From Fulvimarina manganoxydans (GTDB lineage Bacteria; Pseudomonadota; Alphaproteobacteria; Rhizobiales; Rhizobiaceae), in contig NZ_FWXR01000030.1 of assembly GCF_900176465.1 (NCBI RefSeq), positions 1 through 42,982 of the forward strand: a DNA stretch of 42,982 nucleotides, read 5' to 3'. The notes under the pieces are model-generated. The model made no database searches, was not told the origin of the DNA, and saw only the letters and a program-made list of their open reading frames with translations. A program made the position numbers and the translations under genes. Positions within the stretch are counted from its first letter, which is position 1. Each line of letters starts with the position of its first letter. Below are positions 15,876 to 25,361 of this stretch, piece after piece.

Positions 15876-17792
15876 TCACAGGGCCGTTGCCGGGACGCGC
15901 CGCGAGTCGACAGCCGGCCAGGGCATCATGACCTCTTTCGGCCAGAGCGTGGCCAGTTCGGCGTCTGGAATCGGGCGGGAGAGAAGAAAGCCCTGGATCA
16001 GGGACGAGGGCGCGCAATCAGCTAGAAACGATAGCTGGTCGTGGGTCTCCACCCCTTCGACCACCACCGCCATATCGAGTGAATCCACGAAGCCGAGAAA
16101 GCTGCGTAGGAGCCCAGCCTGGCGGCGATCCTCATGAATGCCGGTCAGGAACTTTCGGTCGATCTTGATCTTGTCGATCGGCATGTGGCTGAGATAGCCG
16201 ATATTCGAATAGCCGGTCCCGAAGTCGTCGATAGCGAAGCGCACGCCCAGGGCCCGCAGCGCCTCGATCGCCTTGGCGAGGTCCTCGTCTTCCTCGACGA
16301 AGAGGTTCTCGGTGATCTCGATTTCCAGACGTTGTGCCGGCAGGCCGTTGCGCGCCAGCGCTTTGGCGAGCATGCGATCGAAATTCCCCCGCTTCAGCTG
16401 GCTGGGTGAGATATTCACGGCGACGAGGATTTCATCCGGCCAAGCCGCGGCGCTCGATGTGGCAAGATCGAGCGTCAGTTCCGTCAGTCCGTCGATGAGG
16501 CCACTGGCTTCCGCGAGCGGGACGAAAAGTGCCGGCGAAATCGCGCCGCGTTCGGGGTGGTTCCAGCGCACCAGCGCTTCGCAGGCGACGATCCGCCCGG
16601 TCTCAAGGCCGAAGATCGGCTGATAGGCCATGGTCAGTTGGCGATGACGGATCGCCTCTGCGAGATCGCTCTCCAACTGGTCGTTCTCGCGCTGCTCCTC
16701 GTCCATCCACGTCTTGTAGACGACCGTCCGAGCACCGCCGAGCGCCTTGGCACGGTTGAGCGCGATCTCGGCGGCATGGAGCAATTCCTCGCTATCAGTC
16801 CCATCGAGGGTATATTCCGCAATGCCGACCGAGGCCGTGATGTTGAAGGCGGGCGCGATGAAGCGTTGCGGACGAGCGATCGCGCTCTGGATCGAGGCGG
16901 CGAGAGACAGAGCCCTGTCTTTGCCGGCGACGGGAGCGAGAATGAGGAACTGGTCGCCCGCATGGCGCGCGACGAAGCTCTCCTTTCCGGCGGTCGCGCG
17001 GATGGTCCGTGCGAGTGATTTCAAAAGCCGGTCCGCGACGGCATGGCTCAGCTTGTCATTGATGCGGTGGAATCGGTCGATATCGACGAAGAGCAGGGCG
17101 AAGGGCGCCGTTTCACCCGCCTGGGTCCGGCGCGACAGCTCCCGTTCACCGGCGCCGCGGTTCGGCAAACGAGTCAAGAGATCTCGCGATGCCAGTTCCA
17201 CATTGAGACGCTTGGCGGCCAATGCCGTTTGATAATTTGCCGATACGCGCCGGGCATTCATCAAGGCGACGACCGCGACCACCGCAAAAATGCTCGCGGC
17301 GAGAAGATGATCGGGGCTTCCGCGATAGACAAGCCCCGCGATGACGGGAAGGCAGAGCGCCGCGACCTGAATGCGCGTGGTCTCGGTGCTCGCGTAATTG
17401 CGGCCGATCGTGCCGATTAGAAAACCGATCCCCGCCAGTGCGGCGCAAATGCCATCCAACGGCCCGCTCGCGACATCCGTCATGAGAGCGACCCAGACAC
17501 CGATCAATCCGGCGTGTAGCCCGCCGAGGACTGAATAGAGGCGACGTTCAAAAGACGGATCGAGTTTGCGGAGCTTGTCCATGCGGTAGAATCGGAGCGT
17601 TGCGAGACCGCGAAGGCCTGTCACGACGATAATTGACGCTGTCACGGCCAAGAGAGTCGGATCGGCCGCGCGCAGCGCCATAACCACGCAAACGGAAGCG
17701 AGAGTTACGCAACTTGCGAACCAAGTCAGCGGATCCCGGTTGAGCTGACGAACGACGTCGAGCTCGCTTTTGGTCGTCCCCAAGCCTCTCAT
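15876..17792 (-). CDS. Membrane GGDEF-EAL protein, probable c-di-GMP phosphodiesterase
   Basis: A 638-residue signalling protein. Residues 25-180 contain about five membrane helices with no known sensor motif. The GGDEF domain (about 200-360) has the A-site replaced by AGDQF at 278-282, so it probably cannot make c-di-GMP but might bind GTP. The EAL domain (about 380-620) is intact: EAL at 405-407, NIS at 460-462, the EITEN glutamate, DDFGTG at 522-527, KIDR at 543-546, EGVE at 579-582 and QGFLLSRP at 600. I therefore expect c-di-GMP hydrolysis at the inner membrane, affecting motility or surface attachment. It is a single-gene unit convergent with kdsD. Confidence 0.92.
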   Translation of the reverse strand: MRGLGTTKSELDVVRQLNRDPLTWFASCVTLASVCVVMALRAADPTLLAVTASIIVVTGLRGLATLRFYRMDKLRKLDPSFERRLYSVLGGLHAGLIGVWVALMTDVASGPLDGICAALAGIGFLIGTIGRNYASTETTRIQVAALCLPVIAGLVYRGSPDHLLAASIFAVVAVVALMNARRVSANYQTALAAKRLNVELASRDLLTRLPNRGAGERELSRRTQAGETAPFALLFVDIDRFHRINDKLSHAVADRLLKSLARTIRATAGKESFVARHAGDQFLILAPVAGKDRALSLAASIQSAIARPQRFIAPAFNITASVGIAEYTLDGTDSEELLHAAEIALNRAKALGGARTVVYKTWMDEEQRENDQLESDLAEAIRHRQLTMAYQPIFGLETGRIVACEALVRWNHPERGAISPALFVPLAEASGLIDGLTELTLDLATSSAAAWPDEILVAVNISPSQLKRGNFDRMLAKALARNGLPAQRLEIEITENLFVEEDEDLAKAIEALRALGVRFAIDDFGTGYSNIGYLSHMPIDKIKIDRKFLTGIHEDRRQAGLLRSFLGFVDSLDMAVVVEGVETHDQLSFLADCAPSSLIQGFLLSRPIPDAELATLWPKEVMMPWPAVDSRRVPATAL

Positions 17793-18042
17793 GGTGATAC
17801 CATCTCGCTCTATCCGCGACTTTGCCGTGCACTTGGCAAAAATCTTGGGGCGAAAGATATTAAGAAAGAATGCTGGTTGTGCTCATGGAGCAGAAACGCC
17901 GATATCCGTTCGGCACAGCGAAGAGAGTATTGGGACGGCTCGGACGGTGTTCGCCTGTTCAGGCCGGCTGCGGACTTGTCTCGCGATAGAGCACAATGCG
18001 ATAAATCGATACCGCTATGTTTCTCTAAGGCTTTGTTTTGCC

Positions 18043-18090
18043 GCATGATGTGATCAGAAGAGTCATGCAGCTTTCCTAATCACATCATGC
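18043..18090. repeat. Inverted repeat with 12-bp perfect arms beside the corA stop
   Basis: GCATGATGTGAT (18043-18054) and ATCACATCATGC (18079-18090) flank a 24-base spacer. The repeat abuts the corA stop codon. It has no T tract. The rest of the 299-base gap up to 17793 shows no gene; it should contain the promoter of the GGDEF-EAL gene. Palindromes with an ATCATGC end occur between genes in many rhizobia, so this may be one member of a dispersed family. Confidence 0.75.
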
Positions 18091-18091
18091 T

Positions 18092-19150
18092 TTAGAACCA
18101 GCCCTTCATCCGAAAGAACATCATCGGGAGAACCGCCGACAGAACCATGGCACACACCGCCATCGGATAGCCGAAACTCCAGGACAGTTCCGGCATATAT
18201 TGAAAGTTCATGCCATAGATCGACGCGATCAAGGTCGGCGGTAGAAAGGCGACCGAGGCGACCGAGAAAATCTTGATGATGCCGTTCTGCTCGATCGAAA
18301 TCATGCCGACGGTGGTGTCGAGAAGAAAGGTCGTCTTGTTCGACAGGAAGGCGACGAAATCGTTGAGGGAATGGACGTCCCGCGCCATGATCTTGATGTG
18401 GGCGCGGGCGTCCTTCATACCCTTGCCGCGGCTGTCTAGGGCAAGCTGCAGGAACGGCATCAGCCGGTCGAATGTGGCAAGCGCCTCGCGCACGCGCGAT
18501 GTCAGGTCGCCGGCTGCGCCGATCCGCTGCAGAAGCTTCTTGAAATCCTCGGTGCCTGTCGGCTTCTTGGAGGCCGAGGAGGAGAAGATGTCGTCGGCGA
18601 TCTTGTCGAGATCGGCCGAGATCGTCTCCAGAAGATCGGCCATCCGGTCGACGATCGTTTCTAGAAGCCCGATGAGAAGCCGTTCGGCCAGCCCGTTCTG
18701 GCGTTCGGTTCCGGCCGCCGGCATGGCCGAGACGGAGCCGGGCAGGGGTTTGGCATTCTCCTTCAGGATGCCGGCGATCGACGGATCCTGGCAGAGCCGC
18801 GCGGCGAAGATCATGAAGCTCTTGGGCTCCGAATAGCGCAGGGTGATCAGCCGCTCGCGGGTCAGCATGAAGGTGACCGGCGCAAAAGCCGGCCGGCCGT
18901 CATCCAGCCCGTAAAGCACGGCGACGGTCATGAAGTCGGCGCCGTCTTCGCTATAAAGGCGCGAGGAGACCTCGATCTCGCGCATCTCTTCGGGCGTCGG
19001 AATGTCGATCCCGCAAAGCGTCTCCACGGCCTCGATCTCTTGGGCCGTCGGATTGGAGAGATCGAGCCAGGCGGCCTCGCCGGGAATGGCATCGGCCGGC
19101 GACAAGCGCCGCGCCATGCGGTTTTCGAGCGGAATGAAGGCCTGGATCAC
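18092..19150 (-). CDS. corA: CorA-family magnesium/divalent cation transporter
   Basis: A 352-residue CorA-type channel. The cytoplasmic domain (1-285) leads by a long helix into two C-terminal membrane helices (about 292-311 and 326-345) joined by the signature YGMNF at 312-316, followed by MPEL. A short positively charged tail (RMKGWF) closes it. The N-terminus MIQAFIPLENRM fits the family. Its ATG overlaps the stop of the doc toxin gene (ATGA), so translation of corA is probably coupled to the toxin-antitoxin transcript unless a promoter lies inside doc. It forms a pentameric cation channel in the inner membrane. Confidence 0.93.
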   Translation of the reverse strand: MIQAFIPLENRMARRLSPADAIPGEAAWLDLSNPTAQEIEAVETLCGIDIPTPEEMREIEVSSRLYSEDGADFMTVAVLYGLDDGRPAFAPVTFMLTRERLITLRYSEPKSFMIFAARLCQDPSIAGILKENAKPLPGSVSAMPAAGTERQNGLAERLLIGLLETIVDRMADLLETISADLDKIADDIFSSSASKKPTGTEDFKKLLQRIGAAGDLTSRVREALATFDRLMPFLQLALDSRGKGMKDARAHIKIMARDVHSLNDFVAFLSNKTTFLLDTTVGMISIEQNGIIKIFSVASVAFLPPTLIASIYGMNFQYMPELSWSFGYPMAVCAMVLSAVLPMMFFRMKGWF

Positions 19151-19533
19151 GAATGGGGCTCCGTGAAGTCCTGAAACCAGCGTGCGGCGCTCTCTTCGCT
19201 GACCGCGCCGGCGGCGACGTCCATGACGAATTGGTAGAGCATGCCGTTATCCGCCGTGATGGCATAGCCGTGCTTTCCGAGAAAGACGGCCGCCGTCACG
19301 ATGGCAATCCGCTTGTTGCCGTCGATGAAGGGGTGGTTGCGCGCCAGACCGTAAAGATAGGCTGCCGCGAGCTCATAGACGTCGGGCTCGCCATAGGCCG
19401 CCTTGTTCTGCGGGCGATCTAACGCCGACATGAGCATGCCTTCGTCTCGAATTCCCCGCGCCCCGCCAAAGCGGTCGATCTGTTCGCCATGAAGGACTTC
19501 GACCGTCGCGCGCCCGATCCAAGCCCAACTCAT
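19147..19533 (-). CDS. doc: Doc-type death-on-curing toxin (Fic fold)
   Basis: A 128-residue Fic-fold protein with the Doc-type active-site motif HPFIDGNKR at residues 67-75. The Lys in place of the Gly of AMPylating Fic proteins (GNKR rather than GNGR) is typical of Doc, which phosphorylates elongation factor EF-Tu and halts translation. An N-terminal segment with RFGGARGIRDEGMLMSAL and the YELAAAYLYGLARNHPF helix also match. It overlaps the antitoxin stop upstream and the corA start downstream, each as ATGA. Expected to be toxic when the antitoxin is lost; activity here is untested. Confidence 0.92.
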   Translation of the reverse strand: MSWAWIGRATVEVLHGEQIDRFGGARGIRDEGMLMSALDRPQNKAAYGEPDVYELAAAYLYGLARNHPFIDGNKRIAIVTAAVFLGKHGYAITADNGMLYQFVMDVAAGAVSEESAARWFQDFTEPHS

Positions 19534-19751
19534 TTGGCGAGCTTGCTCAGAGCGTCGTGATATCTGGTCATGAACTCGCGGGCGATGGCGATCTCCTTCT
19601 CGAAATCGTCCTTCGCCTTGACGAGACGGAGCTCGCTACCGTCCGAAACGATCTGGAGATTGTCGCCGGATTTCAGTCCGGCCTGCTCTAAAATCTCCTT
19701 CGGGATAATGACACCCTCGGAATTGCCGATCTTGCGGATGACCGTGTTCAT
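19530..19751 (-). CDS. AbrB/MazE-type antitoxin
   Basis: A 73-residue protein with a SpoVT/AbrB swapped-hairpin DNA-binding domain (IRKIGNSEGVIIPKEILEQ, residues 5-23, then KSGDNLQIVSDGSELRLV) and a C-terminal helical tail that would bind the toxin. The classic partner of Doc is Phd; here the antitoxin is of the AbrB/MazE class. It starts 111 bases after the mutB stop, behind a small operator-like repeat, and probably represses its own promoter together with Doc. Confidence 0.9.
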   Translation of the reverse strand: MNTVIRKIGNSEGVIIPKEILEQAGLKSGDNLQIVSDGSELRLVKAKDDFEKEIAIAREFMTRYHDALSKLAK

Positions 19752-19777
19752 GGCTGTCGCGCCTCTGCCGTCTCGTC

Positions 19778-19795
19778 TAACGTCTGTTATAACGT
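19778..19795. promoter_or_regulatory. Operator-like repeat upstream of the antitoxin gene
   Basis: Two TAACGT direct repeats (19778-19783 and 19790-19795) are spaced 12 bases apart, and the perfect palindrome GTTATAAC (19786-19793) overlaps the second. It lies about 30-45 bases before the antitoxin ATG, the usual place for autoregulation of a toxin-antitoxin operon. Confidence 0.5.
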
Positions 19796-19862
19796 AGGCT
19801 GAGACTGTGACAGTGGCAAGACGATCGGGCCTTGCCTCGCGTGGTCGGCTTTGCCGACCGCC

Positions 19863-22028
19863 TTACTCGGCCGCCAGGCGCCCGTGGCCGAGTTTTTCGG
19901 AAAGTTCGGCGAGGAGCTTCTCGGCCGCATCCGCGACGACCGTGCCGGGCAGGAAGACAGCCGAAGCACCCGCGCGCTTCAGGACATCCACATCCTGAGG
20001 CGGGATGACGCCGCCGACGACGATCATGATGTCGTCCCGTCCCTCCGATGCCAGGGCCTCGCGCAATTCGGGCACGAGGCTGAGATGGCCGCCGGCGAGC
20101 GAAGACGCGCCGACGATATGGACGTCGTTCTCGACGGCCTGGCGGGCGGCTTCCTGCGGTGTCTGGAAGAGCGGTCCGATATCGACGTCGAAGCCGAGAT
20201 CGGCAAAGGCCGAGGCGATCACCTTCTGGCCGCGGTCGTGGCCGTCCTGGCCCATCTTGGCGACGAGGATGCGCGGCCGGCGCCCCTCGGCTTCGGCAAA
20301 GGCGTCGGACAGCGCCTGAACGCGCTCGATCTTGTCGGCCATGGCGCTGCCCTCCCGCTTATAGACGCCTGCGATCACCTGGGTCTTCGCCACATGGCGG
20401 CCGAACACCGTCTCGAGGGCGCCGGCCATTTCCCCGACGCTCGCCTTTGCGCGCGCTGCTGCGATGGTGAGTTCGAGGAGATTGCCCTCGCCGCGCGAGG
20501 CCGCCTCGGTCAGCGCGTTCAATGCGGCTTCGGTCGCGGCCGGATCGCGCTCTGCGCGAAGGCGCTCAAGCTTCTCGATCTGCTGGCGGCGAACGGCAGC
20601 ATTGTCGACCTTCAGAACCTCGACCTCTTCTTCCGCCTCGGCGCGATATTTGTTGACGCCGACAAGGGTCTGAACGCCGGAATCGATCCGGGCTTGCGTC
20701 TTGGCGGCGGCTTCCTCGATCTTCAGCTTGGGCAGGCCGTCCTCGATCGCCTTGGCCATGCCGCCAAGCTCCTCGACCTCCTCGATATGCTTCAAGGCAA
20801 GCCGCGCCAGCTCGTCGGTCAGGCGCTCCACATGGGCCGATCCGCCCCAGGGGTCGATGATCCGCGCGGTGCCGCTCTCATGGGCGAGAACGAGCTGGGT
20901 GTTGCGGGCGATGCGGGCCGAAAAGTCGGTCGGTAGCGCCAAGGCCTCGTCGAAGGAATTGGTGTGGAGGGACTGGGTGTGGCCTTGCGTCGCCGCCATC
21001 GCCTCGATGCAGGTGCGCCCGACATTGTTCATCACGTCCTGGGCGGTGAGCGACCAGCCGGATGTCTGGGAATGGGTGCGCAAGGAGAGCGAACGTGGGT
21101 CCTTCGACGCGAAATTCTCCTGCATCAGCTTGGCCCAGACGAGGCGGGCCGCGCGCAGCTTCGCGATCTCGGTGAAGACATTCATGCCGATCGCCCAGAA
21201 GAAGGAGAGGCGCGGCGCGAAGCGGTCGATCGGAATGCCGGCGGCAACGCCCGCCCGCGCATATTCGATCCCGTCGGCGATCGTATAGGCAAGTTCGAGG
21301 TCTGCCGTCGCTCCGGCTTCCTGCATGTGATAGCCGGAGATCGAGATGGAATTGTATCGCGGCATGTTCTTGGACGTATAGTCGAAGATGTCCGAGATGA
21401 TCCGCATCGAATGCTTGGGCGGATAGATATAGGTGTTGCGGACCATGAACTCCTTCAGAATGTCGTTCTGAATGGTCCCCGCCAGATCCTTCTGGGAAAC
21501 GCCCTGTTCTTCGGCCGCCACCACATAAAGGGCGAGAACAGGCAGAACGGCGCCGTTCATGGTCATCGAGACGGTCATCTCATCGAGCGGAATGCCGTCG
21601 AAGAGTTGGCGCATGTCGATGATGGAATCGATCGCGACGCCCGCCATGCCCACATCGCCGGACACGCGCGGATGATCGGAATCATAGCCGCGATGGGTGG
21701 CGAGATCGAAGGCGACCGACAGGCCCTTCTGGCCGGCCGCCAGATTGCGGCGATAGAAGGCATTGGACTCCTCGGCCGTCGAGAAGCCGGCATATTGGCG
21801 GATGGTCCAGGGCTTCTCCACATACATGGTCGGATAGGGCCCGCGCAGGAAGGGCGGCAGGCCAGGCCACGTGCCGAGATGGGAAAGATCGGCGATATCG
21901 GCGCCGCAGGATGCGCGCGGCAGCGTCAGGCCCTCATGGTTGGAGAACGTGCCGGCATCGGCGCCCGCCGTCTTCAGATGGGCGGGCTTTGTCCATTCGA
22001 CGGCCGCGAAATCTGGAAAGTCGGTCAT
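19863..22028 (-). CDS. mutB: Methylmalonyl-CoA mutase large (catalytic) subunit
   Basis: A 721-residue adenosylcobalamin-dependent enzyme converting methylmalonyl-CoA and succinyl-CoA. The N-terminal TIM-barrel substrate domain contains the family block [20 protein letters not shown] around residues 64-86. The C-terminal B12 domain shows the base-off ligand motif DxHxxG (Asp595-Gly-His597-xx-Gly600), then [10 protein letters not shown] and GGVIPPQD. The start overlaps the mutA stop (ATGA). It links propionyl-CoA from odd-chain or branched substrates to the TCA cycle. No GTPase chaperone (MeaB) or epimerase gene is present beside it. Confidence 0.96.
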   Translation of the reverse strand: MTDFPDFAAVEWTKPAHLKTAGADAGTFSNHEGLTLPRASCGADIADLSHLGTWPGLPPFLRGPYPTMYVEKPWTIRQYAGFSTAEESNAFYRRNLAAGQKGLSVAFDLATHRGYDSDHPRVSGDVGMAGVAIDSIIDMRQLFDGIPLDEMTVSMTMNGAVLPVLALYVVAAEEQGVSQKDLAGTIQNDILKEFMVRNTYIYPPKHSMRIISDIFDYTSKNMPRYNSISISGYHMQEAGATADLELAYTIADGIEYARAGVAAGIPIDRFAPRLSFFWAIGMNVFTEIAKLRAARLVWAKLMQENFASKDPRSLSLRTHSQTSGWSLTAQDVMNNVGRTCIEAMAATQGHTQSLHTNSFDEALALPTDFSARIARNTQLVLAHESGTARIIDPWGGSAHVERLTDELARLALKHIEEVEELGGMAKAIEDGLPKLKIEEAAAKTQARIDSGVQTLVGVNKYRAEAEEEVEVLKVDNAAVRRQQIEKLERLRAERDPAATEAALNALTEAASRGEGNLLELTIAAARAKASVGEMAGALETVFGRHVAKTQVIAGVYKREGSAMADKIERVQALSDAFAEAEGRRPRILVAKMGQDGHDRGQKVIASAFADLGFDVDIGPLFQTPQEAARQAVENDVHIVGASSLAGGHLSLVPELREALASEGRDDIMIVVGGVIPPQDVDVLKRAGASAVFLPGTVVADAAEKLLAELSEKLGHGRLAAE

Positions 22029-23446
22029 CGGCTCTGCTCCACGGTTTCGCTCAGACGAACGGGGACGAGGGGCTCGAAGGCGATGTCGCCATCGCGGCTT
22101 GTGAGGGGCGCCGATCGCTTAACGAGAAGTCCATGGTCCCGCTCGGCCGCCATCGGATATTTCGTCGCTCCGATGATCAGCTCGGCGCCTTTATCGACCG
22201 CCTCCTGACGCCCCTTGTGCGAGGCCGCGATCCGGCTCTGAAGCGCGCCGGTCTTGAGGCTTTCGACGATGCCGCCCTCCGCCTCGATCCGGCGGAAGGC
22301 TTCCCAGCCGGCTTGCGCGAGATGGTCCGTCAGATGCTCGATCGCGCCGGAGCCGGCGGCCGGATCGATCGGACGGTCGAGCCCGGTCTCCTCCTGGAGC
22401 AGCAGTTGAAGATTGCGGGAAAGGCGCCGCGCATGAGCATTCGTGAGCCCGAGCGGCGCCGTATGGGGGTGCAAGGTCAGGGAATCGGCCCGTCCGCAAG
22501 CGGCCGCGAAGGCGGCGATCGTCAGACGCAGGAGATTGGCATGGGGGTCGAGCGCCGACATCATCCGATAGGAACTCGTCCCATGAATGCGCGGCGGGGG
22601 CGGGGCTTCGGCGCCGAGCGCTTCAAGAAGTTTGGCGTGACACAGCCGCATGGCGCGGAACTTGGCGAGGGTGATGAACTGGCGTTGGTCGGCCGCCAAA
22701 GTCAGGCCGATCCGCTCACTGGCCTCCGCTGGATCGATGCCGAGGCGATCGAACGCCTTCAGATGGGTAAGCGTGATGGCGAGAACGGCGCCGATTTCCT
22801 CGGCCGGGCTTGCGCCGGCATCGTGAAAGACCCGCCCGTCGGCCTCGGCAATGCTACCGGCAAGGCGAAGATCCATGAGCCGGCCGAGGTCGGCCGATAG
22901 GGCGTCGAGGGGGTCGCGATCCTCGAGAGGAAAGCGGCCGGCGGTCGCGCCGATCGCGATCGGGTCATAGCCGAGATCGATCGGTGGCGCGTCTTGCCTG
23001 CGGGCGCCGAGACGGGAGGCCAGCATCAATGCCAGATCGAGCGTGCGCGGATGGGGCTCCAGTCGCAGCGAGACGATGTCGGTCATAACGCCGGTCAAAG
23101 TTTGCGAAAGGGCATCCTCGGCGACCGGCAGGCCGAAGCCGAGAGCGGCCGGCGCGCCGGCAAAGGCGAGTGCGAGCCCGTTAGCGCCGCCTTCGAGATC
23201 GGCGAGCGCCTGAATATTGGCGCGGGAAGGATCGATGTCGTCGATCGCCTGCAGAATACGCCAGGGGGACTCGTCTCGGCGCGCGATCGCTTTCGCATCG
23301 CCGACGTGGCCGTGGAGCGGGCCATAGGTGAAGCCGTCCTCGGCTTCAGTCACGAGGCTTTCGAAGGCCTTGCCCTTCAGGCCCTTGACCACCGCCTCGC
23401 GCCAATCGCTCTCGTCCTGGCGATCGAATGTCGTTTCAAGACTCAC
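22025..23446 (-). CDS. mutA: Methylmalonyl-CoA mutase small subunit
   Basis: A 473-residue homologue of the mutase barrel domain, pairing with MutB as the non-catalytic subunit. It carries the [20 protein letters not shown]-type segment around residue 320 and the [14 protein letters not shown]-like block ([15 protein letters not shown]). It ends before a cobalamin domain, so it is shorter than the roughly 630-residue small subunits of actinobacteria. The GTG at 23446 is chosen because GGAGG lies 9 bases upstream and the mutA-like N-terminus begins there; the frame is open for another 288 bases upstream but overlaps the histidine kinase gene and encodes low-quality sequence. Its stop overlaps mutB. 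Confidence 0.92.
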   Translation of the reverse strand: MSLETTFDRQDESDWREAVVKGLKGKAFESLVTEAEDGFTYGPLHGHVGDAKAIARRDESPWRILQAIDDIDPSRANIQALADLEGGANGLALAFAGAPAALGFGLPVAEDALSQTLTGVMTDIVSLRLEPHPRTLDLALMLASRLGARRQDAPPIDLGYDPIAIGATAGRFPLEDRDPLDALSADLGRLMDLRLAGSIAEADGRVFHDAGASPAEEIGAVLAITLTHLKAFDRLGIDPAEASERIGLTLAADQRQFITLAKFRAMRLCHAKLLEALGAEAPPPPRIHGTSSYRMMSALDPHANLLRLTIAAFAAACGRADSLTLHPHTAPLGLTNAHARRLSRNLQLLLQEETGLDRPIDPAAGSGAIEHLTDHLAQAGWEAFRRIEAEGGIVESLKTGALQSRIAASHKGRQEAVDKGAELIIGATKYPMAAERDHGLLVKRSAPLTSRDGDIAFEPLVPVRLSETVEQSR

Positions 23447-23651
23447 GGGCGTGGACCTCCCTGTCCATGCAATGGCGTTGATTTCTGTCGCCTCAAGGAT
23501 CGAGCGGCAGGCGCCGAGATCCGGCAGCCAGGCCTCGGACGAGCCCGCTTCGGCCGGATGGCTGCGCCGGGACCATAGGCTCAAGCGAAGGTTGGCGAAA
23601 TTCGCCCTTCGCCGCAAGGCTGAGCCATGACGGCGAGGCTCTCCCTTGGCG

Positions 23652-25361
23652 TCAGGCCGCTTCGACGCTGTCGCGGGGGGCTTCCAGCATCCAGACGACG
23701 CCGCTCTCTTCGAAGCGCATGTCGACGGTGCCACCGAGGCCGCGCGCCGTCATCTTCTGGGTGACGAGCGTGCCGAAGCCGGATCGCGTCGGCTTGACGA
23801 CCTTGGGCCCGCCCATCTCGCGCCAGCGAATGCGGAAGGTCTCGCCAAGCGACCAGTCGATGACGATCCGGCCGGTATCGACGGAAAGGGAGCCGTATTT
23901 CGCGGCATTGGTCGCAAGCTCGTGGAAGGCAAGTCCGATCGTCTGGGCGACGGAGGCGTTTACCTTGACGTCTGGGCCCGAGCGCTCGATCCGTCCGGCA
24001 TCGGCGCCGAAGGGTTTCAGCTGATTGTCGACGAGCTGATCGAGACGGGCCGCTTCCCAACCATTGCCGGACAGAAGCTCGGCCGAGCGGGCGAGCGAGT
24101 TCAAGGCTTCCGACAGTGTATCCAGGAATTCGCCCGTATTGGCGCTTTCACGCGCGGCTCTGCGGGCAAGGGCCCCGATCAGCGCATATTGGTTCTTGGC
24201 GCGATGGGTCATCTCGCGCATCAGGAAGCGCGTCTGTTCCTCGGCCTCTCGGCGATCGCGCGAGGCCTGATTGAGGACCTTTGACACTTCGCCGATCTCG
24301 GCGATGTCGGTTCGGATCGGGCTCGTCGGCTGCCCCTGGCCGATCGCCTCCGCCTGTTTGGACAGTTCGAGAATTGGGCGAGCCAGCCGCCGGCCGAAGG
24401 TGACGCCGAGGGCGACGGAAAAGATCGACAGGACGAGGCCGACGGCGATGAGCGAGACCCAGGAGCGCATGACCGGACGATCGATGACCGCGCTCGGCAC
24501 CGCGACCGTCGTCGTCCAGCCGGTGATCGGCGAGACCGACGAGGCCTGGATCATGTCGTCGGCCCGTCCGCCCGGTAGGGCCTCGATGATGGAGGGATGA
24601 TCGTAGGAGATGCCGCCTTGCGGCTTCATCTGTCCCTCCGACGCCGTCGCGGCGAAGATCCACTTGCCATCGGCGTCGGTCACGATCGAAGACCATGCGC
24701 GCGGCAGGCTGCGCACGTCGAGCACGCTGTCGAGAGCCTCCACCGGCTTGGTCAAGGCAAGGACATAAGGCGAGTTCGGGCCGGGGCTGGTCGGCACGAG
24801 AACGGAGAAGGCCCGCTGGCCGGTGCGCTGGATGGTGAAGACACCCGACACGCCGGAGCGACCCGTCGCGAAGGTGGTCTGCAGGATCGACTGATCGGCA
24901 AGGCTCGATCGGCTGGCCGCATCCGGCGCGGTCGAGGCGACGATCCTGCCATCCGGTGTGATCAGATCGGCGACCACATGGGCACTGCCGAGGGCAAGGG
25001 CGCTGCGCTGGCGGAAGGCCTCGTAATCGGAGCCGTTGACCGTGCCGGAACTCGCCAGAACGCGGGCCGTCGCCAGAAGCCCCACCACTTCGCGGTCGAA
25101 GGCGGTGGAGACAATCTCGGCCGTATCGTTGACCTGCGCGCTTGTGATCTGCTGCTGCTGGCTGGAGAACTGGACGATGAGAACCGCCGAGAACATCAGG
25201 GCCGGCACGAGGACGATCAGCGCGAAGACGACCAGATGGAAGAGCAGCGGCGGTCGGCGCAGAAAATGGGCGAGCCGAGACTTGCGCAAACGCGCCGGCA
25301 GAAAGCTCAAAAGCTTCCGCCCCGCCCCGCGCGTCTGACCGGCCTCCACATTCACACTCAT
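23652..25361 (-). CDS. Membrane sensor histidine kinase of the HWE/HisKA_2 group
   Basis: A 569-residue sensor kinase. Membrane helices lie at about residues 40-65 and 300-325, enclosing a roughly 230-residue periplasmic sensor of the Cache type. A HAMP-like linker follows (about 325-375). The phosphoacceptor box is FLMREMTHRAKNQYALIGAL with His386; the ATPase part has HELATNAAKYG at 480-490 and the WRE triplet at 513-515, typical of HWE kinases, then GFGTLV. No response regulator gene adjoins it. HWE kinases often feed the alphaproteobacterial general stress response, but no such partner is seen here. It lies upstream of mutAB on the same strand with a 205-base gap, so cotranscription is uncertain. 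Confidence 0.9.
   Translation of the reverse strand: MSVNVEAGQTRGAGRKLLSFLPARLRKSRLAHFLRRPPLLFHLVVFALIVLVPALMFSAVLIVQFSSQQQQITSAQVNDTAEIVSTAFDREVVGLLATARVLASSGTVNGSDYEAFRQRSALALGSAHVVADLITPDGRIVASTAPDAASRSSLADQSILQTTFATGRSGVSGVFTIQRTGQRAFSVLVPTSPGPNSPYVLALTKPVEALDSVLDVRSLPRAWSSIVTDADGKWIFAATASEGQMKPQGGISYDHPSIIEALPGGRADDMIQASSVSPITGWTTTVAVPSAVIDRPVMRSWVSLIAVGLVLSIFSVALGVTFGRRLARPILELSKQAEAIGQGQPTSPIRTDIAEIGEVSKVLNQASRDRREAEEQTRFLMREMTHRAKNQYALIGALARRAARESANTGEFLDTLSEALNSLARSAELLSGNGWEAARLDQLVDNQLKPFGADAGRIERSGPDVKVNASVAQTIGLAFHELATNAAKYGSLSVDTGRIVIDWSLGETFRIRWREMGGPKVVKPTRSGFGTLVTQKMTARGLGGTVDMRFEESGVVWMLEAPRDSVEAA

Noticed and set aside
23447-23734. Extension of mutA to an upstream start at 23734
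   Set aside because: The extra sequence overlaps the kinase gene and lacks mutA-like content, while GTG at 23446 has a good GGAGG.
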